From NCBI GenBank assembly GCA_963829135.1, contig CAWHHO010000002.1, positions 92,739 to 156,738 of the forward strand: DNA of 64,000 nucleotides, read 5' to 3'. Positions within the stretch are counted from its first letter, which is position 1. The number at the start of each line of letters is the position of its first letter. The notes beneath the pieces are model-generated. The model saw nothing but the letters and a program-made list of their open reading frames with translations. It searched no databases and was not told the origin of the DNA. Of the stretch, positions 19,401-28,074 are shown one piece after another. A program made the translations under genes and the position numbers. This DNA comes from Kumtagia sp963829135 (GTDB lineage: Bacteria; Pseudomonadota; Alphaproteobacteria; Rhizobiales; Rhizobiaceae).

Positions 19401-20332
19401 CCGAAATGCAGGCCGAGAATATCGCCAGTCTCCACATCCACGATTGCGGAGCCTGAGTTGCCGCCCAAAGTCGAACTGTCGTGCGTCATCGCCTCGACGG
19501 TGCGGTCAAAGCTCTCGACATTGCGAGCTTCGCGTACAAGGCCCGGCTGCAAGCGCTTGACATTGTAGACACCACCAAAGACACGATCCTGAACGGCGGA
19601 GGGGTTGCGAGGGTCGAAGGCAGGATAGCCGACTACAGCCACCTCATGATTTTGCAGGTCGGCCGGGTGGGCAAGCGACAGCAACAGCGGAGTGCGATGC
19701 CCGCCGAGCCCGGCGACCTTCAGCAGCGCCATATCCCAATACGGATGAATTAGCGCTATACCGGTCACGTCCAGGTAATCGGGCGGGTCGCTCTCGTCTT
19801 CCTTGCGAAAGTCGATGCCCACCTTGAGGCCGGAGTGGAAGTTCAGTCTCGTGAGGCCGATGCCGGAGGCGAATATCTCGGCGACGTGCCTATTGGTCAT
19901 CAGCAGGCCGGCGCCAACGACGAAGCCGGTTCCGCCGTAAGGCAAACTCGGGTGATTGGGCAACTCGATGCGGCCGATCGAGGGCAAAACCGCGCGCAAC
20001 GTACGCTTGCGGGCCGGATCGTTGAGGTGACGCCAGCTTTGGTGTTCGACTTCGTAGTCACCATCGGATATCCGCACCGCCGGTCGCAGGTCGGGTATGA
20101 TGATCGCTTCGACCTGAAAACGTTCACGTTGGTCGAGCGTTAAGCGCGAATTTAGCTTGCGCACGGTTTCGGCCACACCCTCCGCAGCCATCTCCACGCG
20201 CCCAGCAGATTCTGTTCCCAAACCCGGCAGAGGCCGGCTGCCCAACGTCTTTGCTGCGACCCGTTCAAGGCCGTCGGGCCCGGCAATTTTTTCAAGGAAG
20301 CTACGGATACGTTGATCGTGCGCCGAACTCAT
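16412..20332 (-). CDS. Trypsin - NUC endonuclease - subtilisin three-enzyme protein
   Basis: A 1306-residue protein with three catalytic modules. Residues about 130-335 are a trypsin-like protease: H149 (TNRHV), D200 (HPYWD), S293 (GGNSGS). Residues 345-430 are a Gly/Ala/Ser-rich linker. Residues about 450-720 are a DNA/RNA non-specific endonuclease (NUC1, Serratia nuclease-like): D566-K567-G568-H569 is the catalytic DRGH-type motif, TNCSPQ at 596-601 and FNRAAG...WGALEN at 605-618 supply metal ligands. Residues about 930-1210 are a subtilisin-like S8 protease: D941 (QPDTGV), H983 (GHGTG), oxyanion N1072 and S1138 (GTSFATAH). No signal peptide or membrane segment is seen. The ATG at 20332 follows GGGAGGG; an in-frame extension to 20404 lacks this. 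The residues suggest that all three enzymes are active. The combination suggests a protease-controlled nuclease, but the biological role is inference. Confidence 0.9.
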   Translation of the reverse strand: MSSAHDQRIRSFLEKIAGPDGLERVAAKTLGSRPLPGLGTESAGRVEMAAEGVAETVRKLNSRLTLDQRERFQVEAIIIPDLRPAVRISDGDYEVEHQSWRHLNDPARKRTLRAVLPSIGRIELPNHPSLPYGGTGFVVGAGLLMTNRHVAEIFASGIGLTRLNFHSGLKVGIDFRKEDESDPPDYLDVTGIALIHPYWDMALLKVAGLGGHRTPLLLSLAHPADLQNHEVAVVGYPAFDPRNPSAVQDRVFGGVYNVKRLQPGLVREARNVESFDRTVEAMTHDSSTLGGNSGSAIVDVETGDILGLHFGGQYLDANFGVPSYELSIDARVVDAGVHFAGKAQPGPGVSDQAWSEVELPAPGAVQSSGSAGASDAGAAAGGAGRADGGSSSHGARAVFELPLRITVELGAPTTAGPASATAAVASGGTFSTAVIATEKMVEPTRDSDYSNRKGYDPNFLNVPVPFPRPLDPSVAAVMKTGGTEIPYNHFSIVMHEKRRLALITGANVDASAARKRPGNRPDKDYSRDGLGGLGKNDQERWFLDERLRDDQQLPDRFFTKDRQAFDKGHLVRREDVAWGDTYDEMRFANGDTFHVTNCSPQVAGFNRAAGKNWGALENQVLSQATSERLNVFAGPVLAAGDENFRGIDDSSGTIWVPIPSRYWKVIVAERDGAVESFGFVLEQDLSTVPWEFAVAADWMPLMRSIAEIEEMAGIVFPQVARDGDQFGTSRGEAVRRDAGVQKAATATGTTVATAATLGLVEDLAPILEGWRAQQRAGDTKSEVRLTLNFAGTPPPDETTAARLRAGLDGRQPGEERGLELTVGPLFEPDPELDHFRSVTIPGVSPIDQQDMFDLARTARALTGAESVDPDLGTDYYDYDPPADLPARVESSVAFWCWAGDDLKPADPDWAVSSTRVPEAWAFSLQKGRPEKGKGIRVFQPDTGVVQNHRELGQGLHLQPGAVNFVEPGKPPLDPMTGGLNPGHGTGTGSVIVSAEAGTMRGVAPLATLIPVRCIETVSVFNQSPVAKAIDHARLNGAHVISMSLGGVFSEALHAAVRKAVKANIIVIAAAGNCVGEVVWPARYAETIAVGGINAASKPWRGSSHGSSIAISGPAEFVLRADARDKNDPNAVSGGQGTSFATAHLAGVAALWLAHHGRDELIARLPAGRTLQDMFRAVIRTSAKVPPGFDTGMYGAGIVNVEATIRRDPVATLEAVPQPSGSGILDQLTSLLDGVFGGGAAESASPALVDKQNYPELAAAAFERLRAGRSRLATHEAMPPTGLSAGLRKVLGGRSATFARVEVSDVF

Positions 20333-20978
20333 CTTTCCCTCCCAAAGACCAGGCCGAGTGCGTATGCGCAATTCGTGATAATCTTGAAGTGTACGCTCTT
20401 CCATTCACAACACAAGGCTTACAGATGAGCAAAAACTTACGCATAAGTTGTATTCGGTAGTGAACGCGGAAATCTGTACAGATAAATGAAGTATCTCTTG
20501 TAATGTGCCACGGACATAAGCGCATCTACATCAATATAGAATTACGTCGAATCGAATTTTCACGGAAGTTGCTAATATTGTTGGCAGTAGATCTGCGTTT
20601 ACAACGCTGTTTGCGTAGAAGCCGCCTCAAGCTGCCATACCGTTGATGAGTCTCAGAGACCGTAGATTGCATCCGCGACGATGGATCTAGCTTGTAGGTT
20701 CTAAGGGTGCGGACTCTCGATGCCGTTCACCATATCGACTGGAGATCTTCGGTTTTAGCAACCCGCGGTGTTTTCTTGCGCGCTCGAGGCGGGTCGCCAT
20801 GTGACCATCCTGTCCGATGGCGTCACGTATCATCGGAAGCAGAAAATATGGCCGACGGCCATCACGCCCTCGCGAAGAAACCCCCTGGCAATGGTGCACT
20901 GCCAGGGAACACTCCCACCGTCACTCAACATCATTTAAGTTCAATGTGGTCGACAGAGGGATAGCCGCGACACCCTTT
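20333..20978. other. Intergenic region upstream of the three-enzyme gene
   Basis: A gap of 646 bases without a convincing gene on either strand; the 20405-20640 part is notably richer in A and T than its surroundings. It presumably holds the promoter of the minus-strand protease operon, but I could not pick unambiguous promoter hexamers or a clear terminator. Confidence 0.5.
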
Positions 20979-21236
20979 TCACCTATCGGGATCGACAGGT
21001 GGTATGGGAGGCGCTGGTATTTCAGCCCAGAATTGGACCTCTGCCTCCCTCACCAGGATTCCAGGGCCGCCGTACCACAGTTCCATTGGCGCATGATAGG
21101 CGACAATATTGTATTCGTAGCTTTCGAGTTCCTGGTTCCATGCGGTAACGAGGATCTGTTGCGCCGCATCTCGCGGAAGTCCGCCGAAACCTTTGCTTTT
21201 CCAGTCCAGATGGGGCTCTTTCGTTTGCGAGTTCAT
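20979..21236 (-). CDS. Small hypothetical protein, 85 residues
   Basis: Starts MNSQTKEPHLDWKSKGFGG after a good GGAGG ribosome site, 31 bases after the 127-residue gene, so the pair probably forms one transcript. It has no signal peptide or membrane segment and ends in a proline-rich tail (PAPPIPPVDPDR). It is rich in Trp and Tyr (ELWYGGPG, QFWAEIP). I do not recognise the family. Its position between the cyclase gene and the protease operon, all on the same strand, makes a shared function possible but unproven. Confidence 0.65.
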   Translation of the reverse strand: MNSQTKEPHLDWKSKGFGGLPRDAAQQILVTAWNQELESYEYNIVAYHAPMELWYGGPGILVREAEVQFWAEIPAPPIPPVDPDR

Positions 21237-21267
21237 TCTATTACCTCCATAAGCAAGGAGTGGACCA

Positions 21268-21651
21268 TCAGTTTCCGTATTCCTCGGCTCGGCTCGGGTC
21301 TACAATTTCGACTTCCTCAGACCACCAGAAGTAACTTTGCCGACCAGCACCAAAAAGAGATGTTGCAATGAGAACGGCCGATCCCATCGCCGGCCCGGGC
21401 CTGAAAAGTCCATTCCGCGCCCATGTGCCGCCACCACCTGGCCACCAAATCTTATCAGCCTTCCAACTGTTCGGTCCGAAGCCCGAGATCTGGTAAGTCA
21501 TTTGGATGCCGCCGGTGGATTTCTGCATTATCCATACCTCGACACGGTCTATCCTGTCGTCGAATTTACGAACAAGCGGCCCCTCTGGCCACTCGACCCA
21601 ATAGTTGTGTGGGTTAAGGGGAACCGTCTGGTTGAATTTACCTCCTGCCAT
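21268..21651 (-). CDS. Small Trp-rich hypothetical protein, 127 residues
   Basis: The ATG at 21651 (MAGGKFNQT) has GGAGGG 7 bases upstream; a TTG at 21666 in the same frame overlaps that ribosome site and is less likely. The protein has about eight tryptophans and a beta-rich pattern: NYWVEWPEGP, RVEVWIMQKSTGGIQMTYQI, KIWWPGGGGTW and SYFWWSEEVEIVDP. No signal peptide is present. The family is not recognised. A beta-sandwich or lectin-like fold is possible from the Trp and strand pattern, but that is a guess. It is followed closely by the 85-residue gene. Confidence 0.65.
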   Translation of the reverse strand: MAGGKFNQTVPLNPHNYWVEWPEGPLVRKFDDRIDRVEVWIMQKSTGGIQMTYQISGFGPNSWKADKIWWPGGGGTWARNGLFRPGPAMGSAVLIATSLFGAGRQSYFWWSEEVEIVDPSRAEEYGN

Positions 21652-21863
21652 GACCTTGCCCTCCAAGTTTCATTACGAGGGCGGCTCTTCGAGCCGCCAA
21701 AATAAGATACCACTGACGCTAGGGAAGGAAAGGAGATTTGGGCTCGGACTGCTTGCGAATTAAGCTGCTAAAGGCCCTCGGGCGCTGAATAACAGCGCGC
21801 AGAACGTCAGCCGTCCAGCGCGTTCCAGCCGCTCGCCAACGATCAGCCGTTCGTGACAGCGCG

Positions 21864-24800
21864 CTATGACGGCGCGAGTGTTTCTCTCGTTGATCCCTGT
21901 AGCCACAACCGAGTCGCGGATGCGGAGACGTCGTTTCCCTTGAGTTCGTAGAGACGGAGCGCCTCGGAGGCGGACGTGACGGCCTCGTCGACGCGCAGTG
22001 ACGCCTTGAGCACCTGTGCCAGGTCCATCAGCGCATCCGCCCGGTGGTTGACGAAGTCGGTCCTCTGAGCGAGCGCCACGGCCTCGCGAGCCAGCACCTC
22101 GGCCTCCGCAAACTGTGCACGCCTGGCCAGCACGCGCGCACGAACGCCGCGCCAAAGGATTTGCGAGAGCAGGTCGCCTTTTGAGGCGAGTTGAGCGCTC
22201 AGCTCCGCCAACTCCTCGGCCTCCTCCTCGCGCCCCTGTTCCAGGACCGCCCGCGCGAGGAACGCAGCGGTTGTCGAGCGGAACATACGCTCCCCCATGT
22301 CCTCGAGTGCGCGATACCCCGTGCGCAGATTCTCCTCGGCTGCAGCCGGGTTGCCGGCGAGCAGTTCGACGACGGCCTCGTTGTGGGACATCGCGGCATC
22401 GAGCTTAAAACCGAGTTCGGCGTAGGCGGCATTGCTCGTCGCGAGCAGATGGCGAGCGAGATCAAATTCGCCAACCATGCCGTGCAGGCCGCCCAGGTGA
22501 CGGAGGATCGCCGCCTCGGATTCGGGACTGTCGCGGACTTTTTTGAGCAACGCCTTGCAGCGGCGGATGCCGTGACTGGCTGGCGTCGGACCGAACCAGA
22601 GCGACGATGCTATCCACGCCAGGATCTCGTTGTACACATGCTGATCGCCCGCAAGCCGCGCGTGAATGGCTGCGCGTTTCCACGCCTCTGCTGCCGCCTC
22701 GGCGCGTGCCTCGTTCCAATAGAGCAATGCCTCGAGCCGCCGTGCCCGACACAAGCCGAGATTGTCTCTGTAGCGATTAAACACCGGGATCACTAAGGTC
22801 GTAGCCCGGGCAGCTTCCTCGGTCCCGCCCTCCTCGACGCGGAGCAGCCTGAGAAACTGCTGCTCGATGAGCACGTGCGACGCGGCCCGCTCGTCGTTCG
22901 CTGCAGTGGCAAGCCGGTCCGCTTCCTGCAGTGCGCGCTCAGCGCCGGCCAGCCGCCCACACTCGATCAGTGCGCGGCCAAGATCAGCGAGCAGCGTTCT
23001 TCGCCGTGGATCGTCCGTAGGGATAAGGCGAGGTACCGCCACGCACAGCCTTTCCAATAGGGCAATAGCGGAGGTCAGGTGGCTGCGTCCGAGTGCCCGT
23101 CGCGCCGCCGCCTCGAGCCGCGCGGCTGCCTGCGCGGCGCGCGAAGCGGCGAGCGGGTCGCGGGAGTCAAGCGCGACACGGTACTGAAAAGCCTGTTCGA
23201 AATGGTAGCCGACGATCTCGTCAAACTCCGGTAGATGCTCCCCTGCCTTCATCTCAAGCCAGGCGGCGAAGCGTTCGTGGAGCTCGGCCCGCAAGTATTT
23301 CGACAATGAGCGATACGCGGCATCGCGGAGCAGGACGTGGCGGAAGTGGTAGGCCTCCTCCCCGGAGAAGTCGGGCGCGCCCGGCCGGATCAGGCCCCGG
23401 CGGACAAGCGCGAGCAAGCCATCATGGACCATCGACTCGAGCGCCGGGCTGGCAAGCTCGACGACCGCACTCCGATGGAACACCGCGCCCTCGATGGCCG
23501 CCATCGTGAGGATCGCTCGTTCGTGTTCTGGGAGGCGATCGAGGCGAGCGCCCAGAAGCGCGTCGATTGTCGATGGGACTCGCGGCGCGGAAAGATCGCC
23601 ACTCGCGACCCAGCGATCCTCCTCGCGGATAAGCAGCTTCTCATCGACGAGCATTGCCACAAATTCTTCCGCAAAAAGCGGGTTGCCATCGGCCGCGCGC
23701 GTAATCGTCGACTCCACCGCGGGTGGTAGCGGCACATGATCGAGCAGATTTGAAAGCATCTCGCGGCATTCCGCTTCACTCAGCGGTTCCAGCACAATGG
23801 TCGACGCATTCGGCTTTGCGCTTCCCCAGACGGGACGCGTGTCAAGCAGTTCCGGTCGTGCAATGCCGACTATCAATATGGGAAAACCGCGCGACAAATC
23901 GACGAGGTGCTCGATTAGGTCCAGGAACGATGACTCGGCCCAGTGAAGATCATCCACCACGATCACGAGCGGTCGTTCTCGCGCCAGGGCTTCGAACAGT
24001 CGTCGGACGGCCCAGAAATTCTCCTCGGCCCTCGCCGGCTTCTCGCCACCAAAACCGAGCAACTCGGCGACGCGCTCGGCGATAAGCGCACCCTTGTCGT
24101 TCCCGGCGAGGTTCTCTGCGATTCTCGCTACGGACTGCTTGCCGAGGTCCAGTCCCTCAGCCCGCGTGATCTCACGAATAATGTCGGCAAGCGGCCGGTA
24201 GGTAATGCCCTCGCCGTAGGGGAGGCAGCGACCGCGCGCGAAATTGGTGTCACTCGGAAGACTTGCGGCGAATTCCTGAACGAGCCGCGACTTTCCTACG
24301 CCTGCATCGCCCAAGACGGTCAATAGGTGACAGGTTCTACGGCTGACCACGTCGCGAAAGATGCTGTCGATCATGGCACGCTGGCGCTCGCGTCCGACGA
24401 GCGGCGCCTCGAAGCGGCGTTGAACGCCGGGAGCGTGCGCGATGATGTTGATGACGATGAAGGCATGGAACTTCTCGCCGTGCTTCAGCGCGCGGGGCCC
24501 ACTCAACTTTGCAAAGACGGCGTCGCGTACCAGCCTATGGGTCGACTCTCCAATCAGGATCTCGTTGGGCGCTGCGGCCTCCTCGATACGCTTGGCTACG
24601 CGCACAGCCTCGCCGGTAAGAAAGCGTTGTCCCTGCCTGTCGTCACCGGTAATGACCTCCCCTGTGTTGATGCCAACCCGATGCGCCAGCTGAACGCCCC
24701 AACTCGCTTCAAGCTCGTGGTTCAGTTTCGCGAGTGTGTCGCGCATTTCAACGGCGGCGCGCACCGCCCGCTCGGGCGTCATGCTCGGTCCGCTTCGGCA

Positions 24801-25023
24801 CGCCAAAGACGGCCATGATTTCGTCGCCGATCAACCTTTCCACATTTCCACCGTGACGGCGGATAGCAGAGCTCATCTCGCCGAAGTAGCGGGCGAGCAG
24901 GTTCTGCAGCGTCTCTGGATCAAGGGTGAGACTGAGGCGCGACGAATCTACGATATCGGCGAAGAGAAATGTTACGGTCTTACGAACGTCTTGTGCCGAT
25001 TTTCGCTCTGGCTCATCGGCCAT
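21864..25023 (-). CDS. Class III adenylate/guanylate cyclase - AAA ATPase - TPR protein (one frameshift)
   Basis: A large cytoplasmic signalling protein. Residues 14-190 are a class III nucleotidyl cyclase domain, with metal aspartates D23 (FADIVDSS) and D67 (GDEIMAVFG) and HRVGINTGEVITGD. Residues about 205-560 are an AAA/STAND-type ATPase with Walker A GDAGVGKS near 238-245, Walker B (PLVIVVDDLHWAE) and SFLDLIEHLVDL after it. The remaining roughly 480 residues are helical, TPR-like repeats. One extra C near 24770-24780 breaks the frame between HDA and ERAVRAAVEMRD. The ATG at 25023 (MADEPER) is chosen because the cyclase begins soon after, but the frame is open to 25275 and an earlier start is possible. 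It is a common rhizobial architecture; substrate and trigger are unknown. Confidence 0.85.
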
Positions 25024-25407
25024 CCCAATCGCTTTCGTCTCTGGTAGCACTCCGCGCTCGGATGCTTGACCGCTATGCATTCCCCAACTCAGCGATGTCC
25101 GCTCAAGTATGTCACTGGGTGTTGCAACCATCCGAACCTTCCATCCGGGCAAGGGTCGATAGCCGACGATAGTACCATCGGTTCCCGGCGCGCTCCAGCG
25201 ACGTTTACCGCGCCGGAAAGCCTGAGCATCGATCCCAGGTTTTGCGTGGCCCGCAGGATAAGATTTTGGGGCCAACGGGTCGTCTTCTGAAGCGACGGTG
25301 CAGCGATCGCATAGGGGATTGTTTTAACAGGCTGCGCTGTACCCTCCTGTGGCAAAAGCTACTGACCGGCGCTAATGTTCGGCGATGAGCTGACGAGGAT
25401 ATCTTGC
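25024..25407. other. Divergent upstream region of cyclase and peptidase genes
   Basis: This stretch separates two divergent genes. The minus strand remains open to 25275 in the cyclase frame, so part of it may be coding. No clear operator, repeat or RNA gene was seen. Confidence 0.4.
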
Positions 25408-26298
25408 ATGTGGCGCGAACTTCCAGCGGACGACCGGATTGAGATCGCGATAGATGGCTATAAAGTCGTAGCTTACACTTTCGGCACCGGGCCCGAAACG
25501 GTTTTCTGCCTGAATGGGGGACCTGGTCTGCCCTGCGACTATCTTCGCGACGCCCACTCTTGTCTCGCAGAGCATGGTTATCGGGTGGTCGCATTCGACC
25601 AGCTTGGCACAGGCGCCTCCGACCGTCCTTCCGACGCTGGTCTCTGGACAATTACGCGATACGTGCGGGAGACGGAGACTGTCCGCAGGGTCTTGGAACT
25701 CGGAAAGGTGCACCTCCTTGGGCACAGCTGGGGAGGATGGCTCGCAATCGAATATGCCCTAACCTTTCCTGAAGCTCTCAAAACCCTGATCCTTGAGGAC
25801 ACCGCCGCGGATATTCCTCATCTGGTGTCCGAGCTCGAGCGCCTGCGCGGTGCTCTCGGCCAAGAAACCGTCGCGATGATGCAGCGGCATGAAGCCGAAG
25901 GGACGCTCGATCACCCGGAATATCAGGCGGCGATTACCATCCTGAACTATCGTCATGTCTGTCGCCTGGCCATCTGGCCTGCCCCTGTGAAGCGTTCGCT
26001 TGATGATTGGAACATAGCCCCCTACGCCACGATCCAAGGACCTAACGAATTTCTGTATCTGGGCAATCTGAAGAACTGGAACCGGATACCCGATCTGCAC
26101 CGCATCGATGTCCCTGTGATGATCACCGTTGGCCAGCATGACGAGCTCACCCCCGCCTGCGCATTGCGGATGAAGCAGGCCCTTCCCCAGGCCGAGCTTC
26201 ACGTCTTTCCGAACGCGAGTCACATGCCGTTCTACGAGGAGCCGGGCCTTTACTATCCCGCAATCCTGAAATTTCTCGACAAGAACAGGGGAGCTTAG
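25408..26298 (+). CDS. Proline iminopeptidase-like alpha/beta hydrolase
   Basis: An S33-family peptidase that removes N-terminal proline from peptides. The 296-residue product shows the oxyanion motif GGPG (37-40), DQLGTGAS (64-71), the nucleophile elbow GHSWGG with S107, the acid D245 (GQHDELTP) and H272 (NASHMPF). The ATG at 25408 follows GAGGAT; an in-frame start at 25375 has no better site. No signal peptide is seen, so it acts in the cytoplasm. The peptide ABC importer genes begin 7 bases later, so it likely trims imported peptides. Confidence 0.88.
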   Translation: MWRELPADDRIEIAIDGYKVVAYTFGTGPETVFCLNGGPGLPCDYLRDAHSCLAEHGYRVVAFDQLGTGASDRPSDAGLWTITRYVRETETVRRVLELGKVHLLGHSWGGWLAIEYALTFPEALKTLILEDTAADIPHLVSELERLRGALGQETVAMMQRHEAEGTLDHPEYQAAITILNYRHVCRLAIWPAPVKRSLDDWNIAPYATIQGPNEFLYLGNLKNWNRIPDLHRIDVPVMITVGQHDELTPACALRMKQALPQAELHVFPNASHMPFYEEPGLYYPAILKFLDKNRGA

Positions 26299-26305
26299 AG
26301 AGCAG

Positions 26306-27244
26306 TTGCATCGTTATCGCGCGTTGCTGTTGCGACCGTTCCAGTTACTCCCAGTCCTGATCGGCATCAGCATCATCACCTTTGTATTGGTCCGCTCGAT
26401 CCCGGGCGATCCTGCCCGTGTCCTGCTCGGCACCAAATCGACACCGGAAGCGATAGCGCGTATTCGCGCTCAGTTCGGGCTCGATGAGCCGCTCTGGCTC
26501 CAATATTTCTATTTCGTGAAGAACTTGCTCGCCGGCGAGATGGGAACGTCCATCCTTTATCGCACCGATGTGCTGCCGCTTATCGGCGAACGCCTCGGCC
26601 CGACGGTTTTCCTGGTCCTGGGCAGCGCTGTTCTCGCTATCGCAATCGCACTGCCGTTCGCCGCCTTGGCCGCGCTCCGTCGCGGCGGGATCGCCGATAG
26701 TGCGATCCGGCTGGTCTCCACGATGGGACTCGGCTTTCCGCCATTTTGGCTCGGCACAATGGTCATTATCATCTTCAGCCTGAAGCTCGGCATCTTCCCG
26801 GTATCGGGCTATGGCGACACGGCACTTGAGCGCCTCTATCACATGGCACTCCCGTGCTTTACGGTTGCGCTCGCTCTTTCGGCGATCCTGACACGGAGCT
26901 TGCGCACCGCCATGTTGGCTGAGCTGTCGTCCGATCACATTGTCGCCGCGCGTTCCCGAGGACTTCCCGAGAGCCGCATCTTCTGGAGACATGTGTTGCC
27001 GAATTCCCTGGTCCCGACCATCAATCTGCTTGCCGTCAACATCGGTTGGCTGATCGGTGGCTCCGTGGTGGTCGAAACCGTGTTCTCGCTGCCCGGCATG
27101 GGACAGCTCCTCGTCCGAGGCATAGCAACCCGCGACTATGTCGTTGTTCAGGGGGTTGCCATGGCCTTTGCCTGCGCCACGGTTCTGATCAATTTTCTGG
27201 CGGACATATTGACCGTAACAAGCGATCCACGAGTGACCCTATGA
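26306..27244 (+). CDS. dppB: Peptide ABC transporter permease, DppB type
   Basis: An inner-membrane permease of 312 residues. The first helix (LPVLIGISIITFVLVRSIPGDPARVLLG) with SIPGDPA is the DppB/OppB signature, and the EAA loop reads SDHIVAARSRGLPESRIFWRHVLPNSLVP. The proposed start is TTG at 26306, since no ATG lies near the N-terminal helix. Its stop overlaps the DppC start (27241-27244). Dipeptide or oligopeptide specificity fits the iminopeptidase neighbour; other family-5 substrates such as nickel or opines cannot be excluded. Confidence 0.88.
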   Translation: MHRYRALLLRPFQLLPVLIGISIITFVLVRSIPGDPARVLLGTKSTPEAIARIRAQFGLDEPLWLQYFYFVKNLLAGEMGTSILYRTDVLPLIGERLGPTVFLVLGSAVLAIAIALPFAALAALRRGGIADSAIRLVSTMGLGFPPFWLGTMVIIIFSLKLGIFPVSGYGDTALERLYHMALPCFTVALALSAILTRSLRTAMLAELSSDHIVAARSRGLPESRIFWRHVLPNSLVPTINLLAVNIGWLIGGSVVVETVFSLPGMGQLLVRGIATRDYVVVQGVAMAFACATVLINFLADILTVTSDPRVTL

Positions 27245-28074
27245 GCCAACTCGCCTATCGCTCATCGCCACGAAGAATGCCGGCGCTGTTGGCGGCGGGC
27301 ATCCTCGTCATCACCGCGGCCGTGCTGCTGGCCCTGTTTGCGCCGGTATTTGCTCCTTTCGACCCTATTCTCCATGACACGTCGAACACACTGAGGCCGC
27401 CTAGTCTTACCCATCCGTTCGGTACCGACAATTTCGGCCGCGACGTGTTCTCGCGCGTGATCTGGGGCACTCGTGTCGACCTGCCACTCGGCTTGATCGG
27501 CGTGATCTTCCCCCTCATGATCGGGACGGCCATCGGCCTGGTCTCCGGTTACGTGGGTGGCGTCCTCGATTCCCTGTTCATGCGCATCGTGGATATTGTT
27601 CTGGCCTTTCCCTTCCTCGTTCTTCTGCTTGCCATAATCGCCATACTCGGCCCGGGCATCGGAAGTTTCTATATCGCGATGGCGCTTGTGGGCTGGGTGT
27701 CCTACGCTCGGCTTGTGCGCTCGCAGACGCTGATCCTCAAGAATAGCGACTTCGTGACGGCGGCTAGAAGCCTGGGGTTCAGCCATGGTCGGATCATGTT
27801 CCATCACATTCTGCCGAACGCGCTGGTTCCGTCCATTGTCTTCGCTATGTCGGACGTGGTCTTGGTAATCCTGGCTGGCGCGTCAGTGAGCTACCTCGGT
27901 CTCGGCGTCCAGCCGCCGACCGCCGAATGGGGCATCATGGTCGCCGAAGGACAGAATTTCATCACCACCGCCTGGTGGATCACCACCTTCCCCGGTATTG
28001 CCATTGTGGCACTGGCTTTTGGCTTCAGCATGCTTGCAGATGGGATGGGCGAATTTCTGGGAGTTCGAGAGTGA
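27241..28074 (+). CDS. dppC: Peptide ABC transporter permease, DppC type
   Basis: A 277-residue inner-membrane permease. It has an N-terminal helix, then HPFGTDNFGRDVFSRVIWGTRVDL, the DppC/OppC signature, and the EAA loop VTAARSLGFSHGRIMFHHILPNALVP. The ATG overlaps the DppB stop (ATGA), and its stop overlaps the GTG of DppD. Tight overlaps indicate one coupled operon. Confidence 0.9.
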   Translation: MSQLAYRSSPRRMPALLAAGILVITAAVLLALFAPVFAPFDPILHDTSNTLRPPSLTHPFGTDNFGRDVFSRVIWGTRVDLPLGLIGVIFPLMIGTAIGLVSGYVGGVLDSLFMRIVDIVLAFPFLVLLLAIIAILGPGIGSFYIAMALVGWVSYARLVRSQTLILKNSDFVTAARSLGFSHGRIMFHHILPNALVPSIVFAMSDVVLVILAGASVSYLGLGVQPPTAEWGIMVAEGQNFITTAWWITTFPGIAIVALAFGFSMLADGMGEFLGVRE

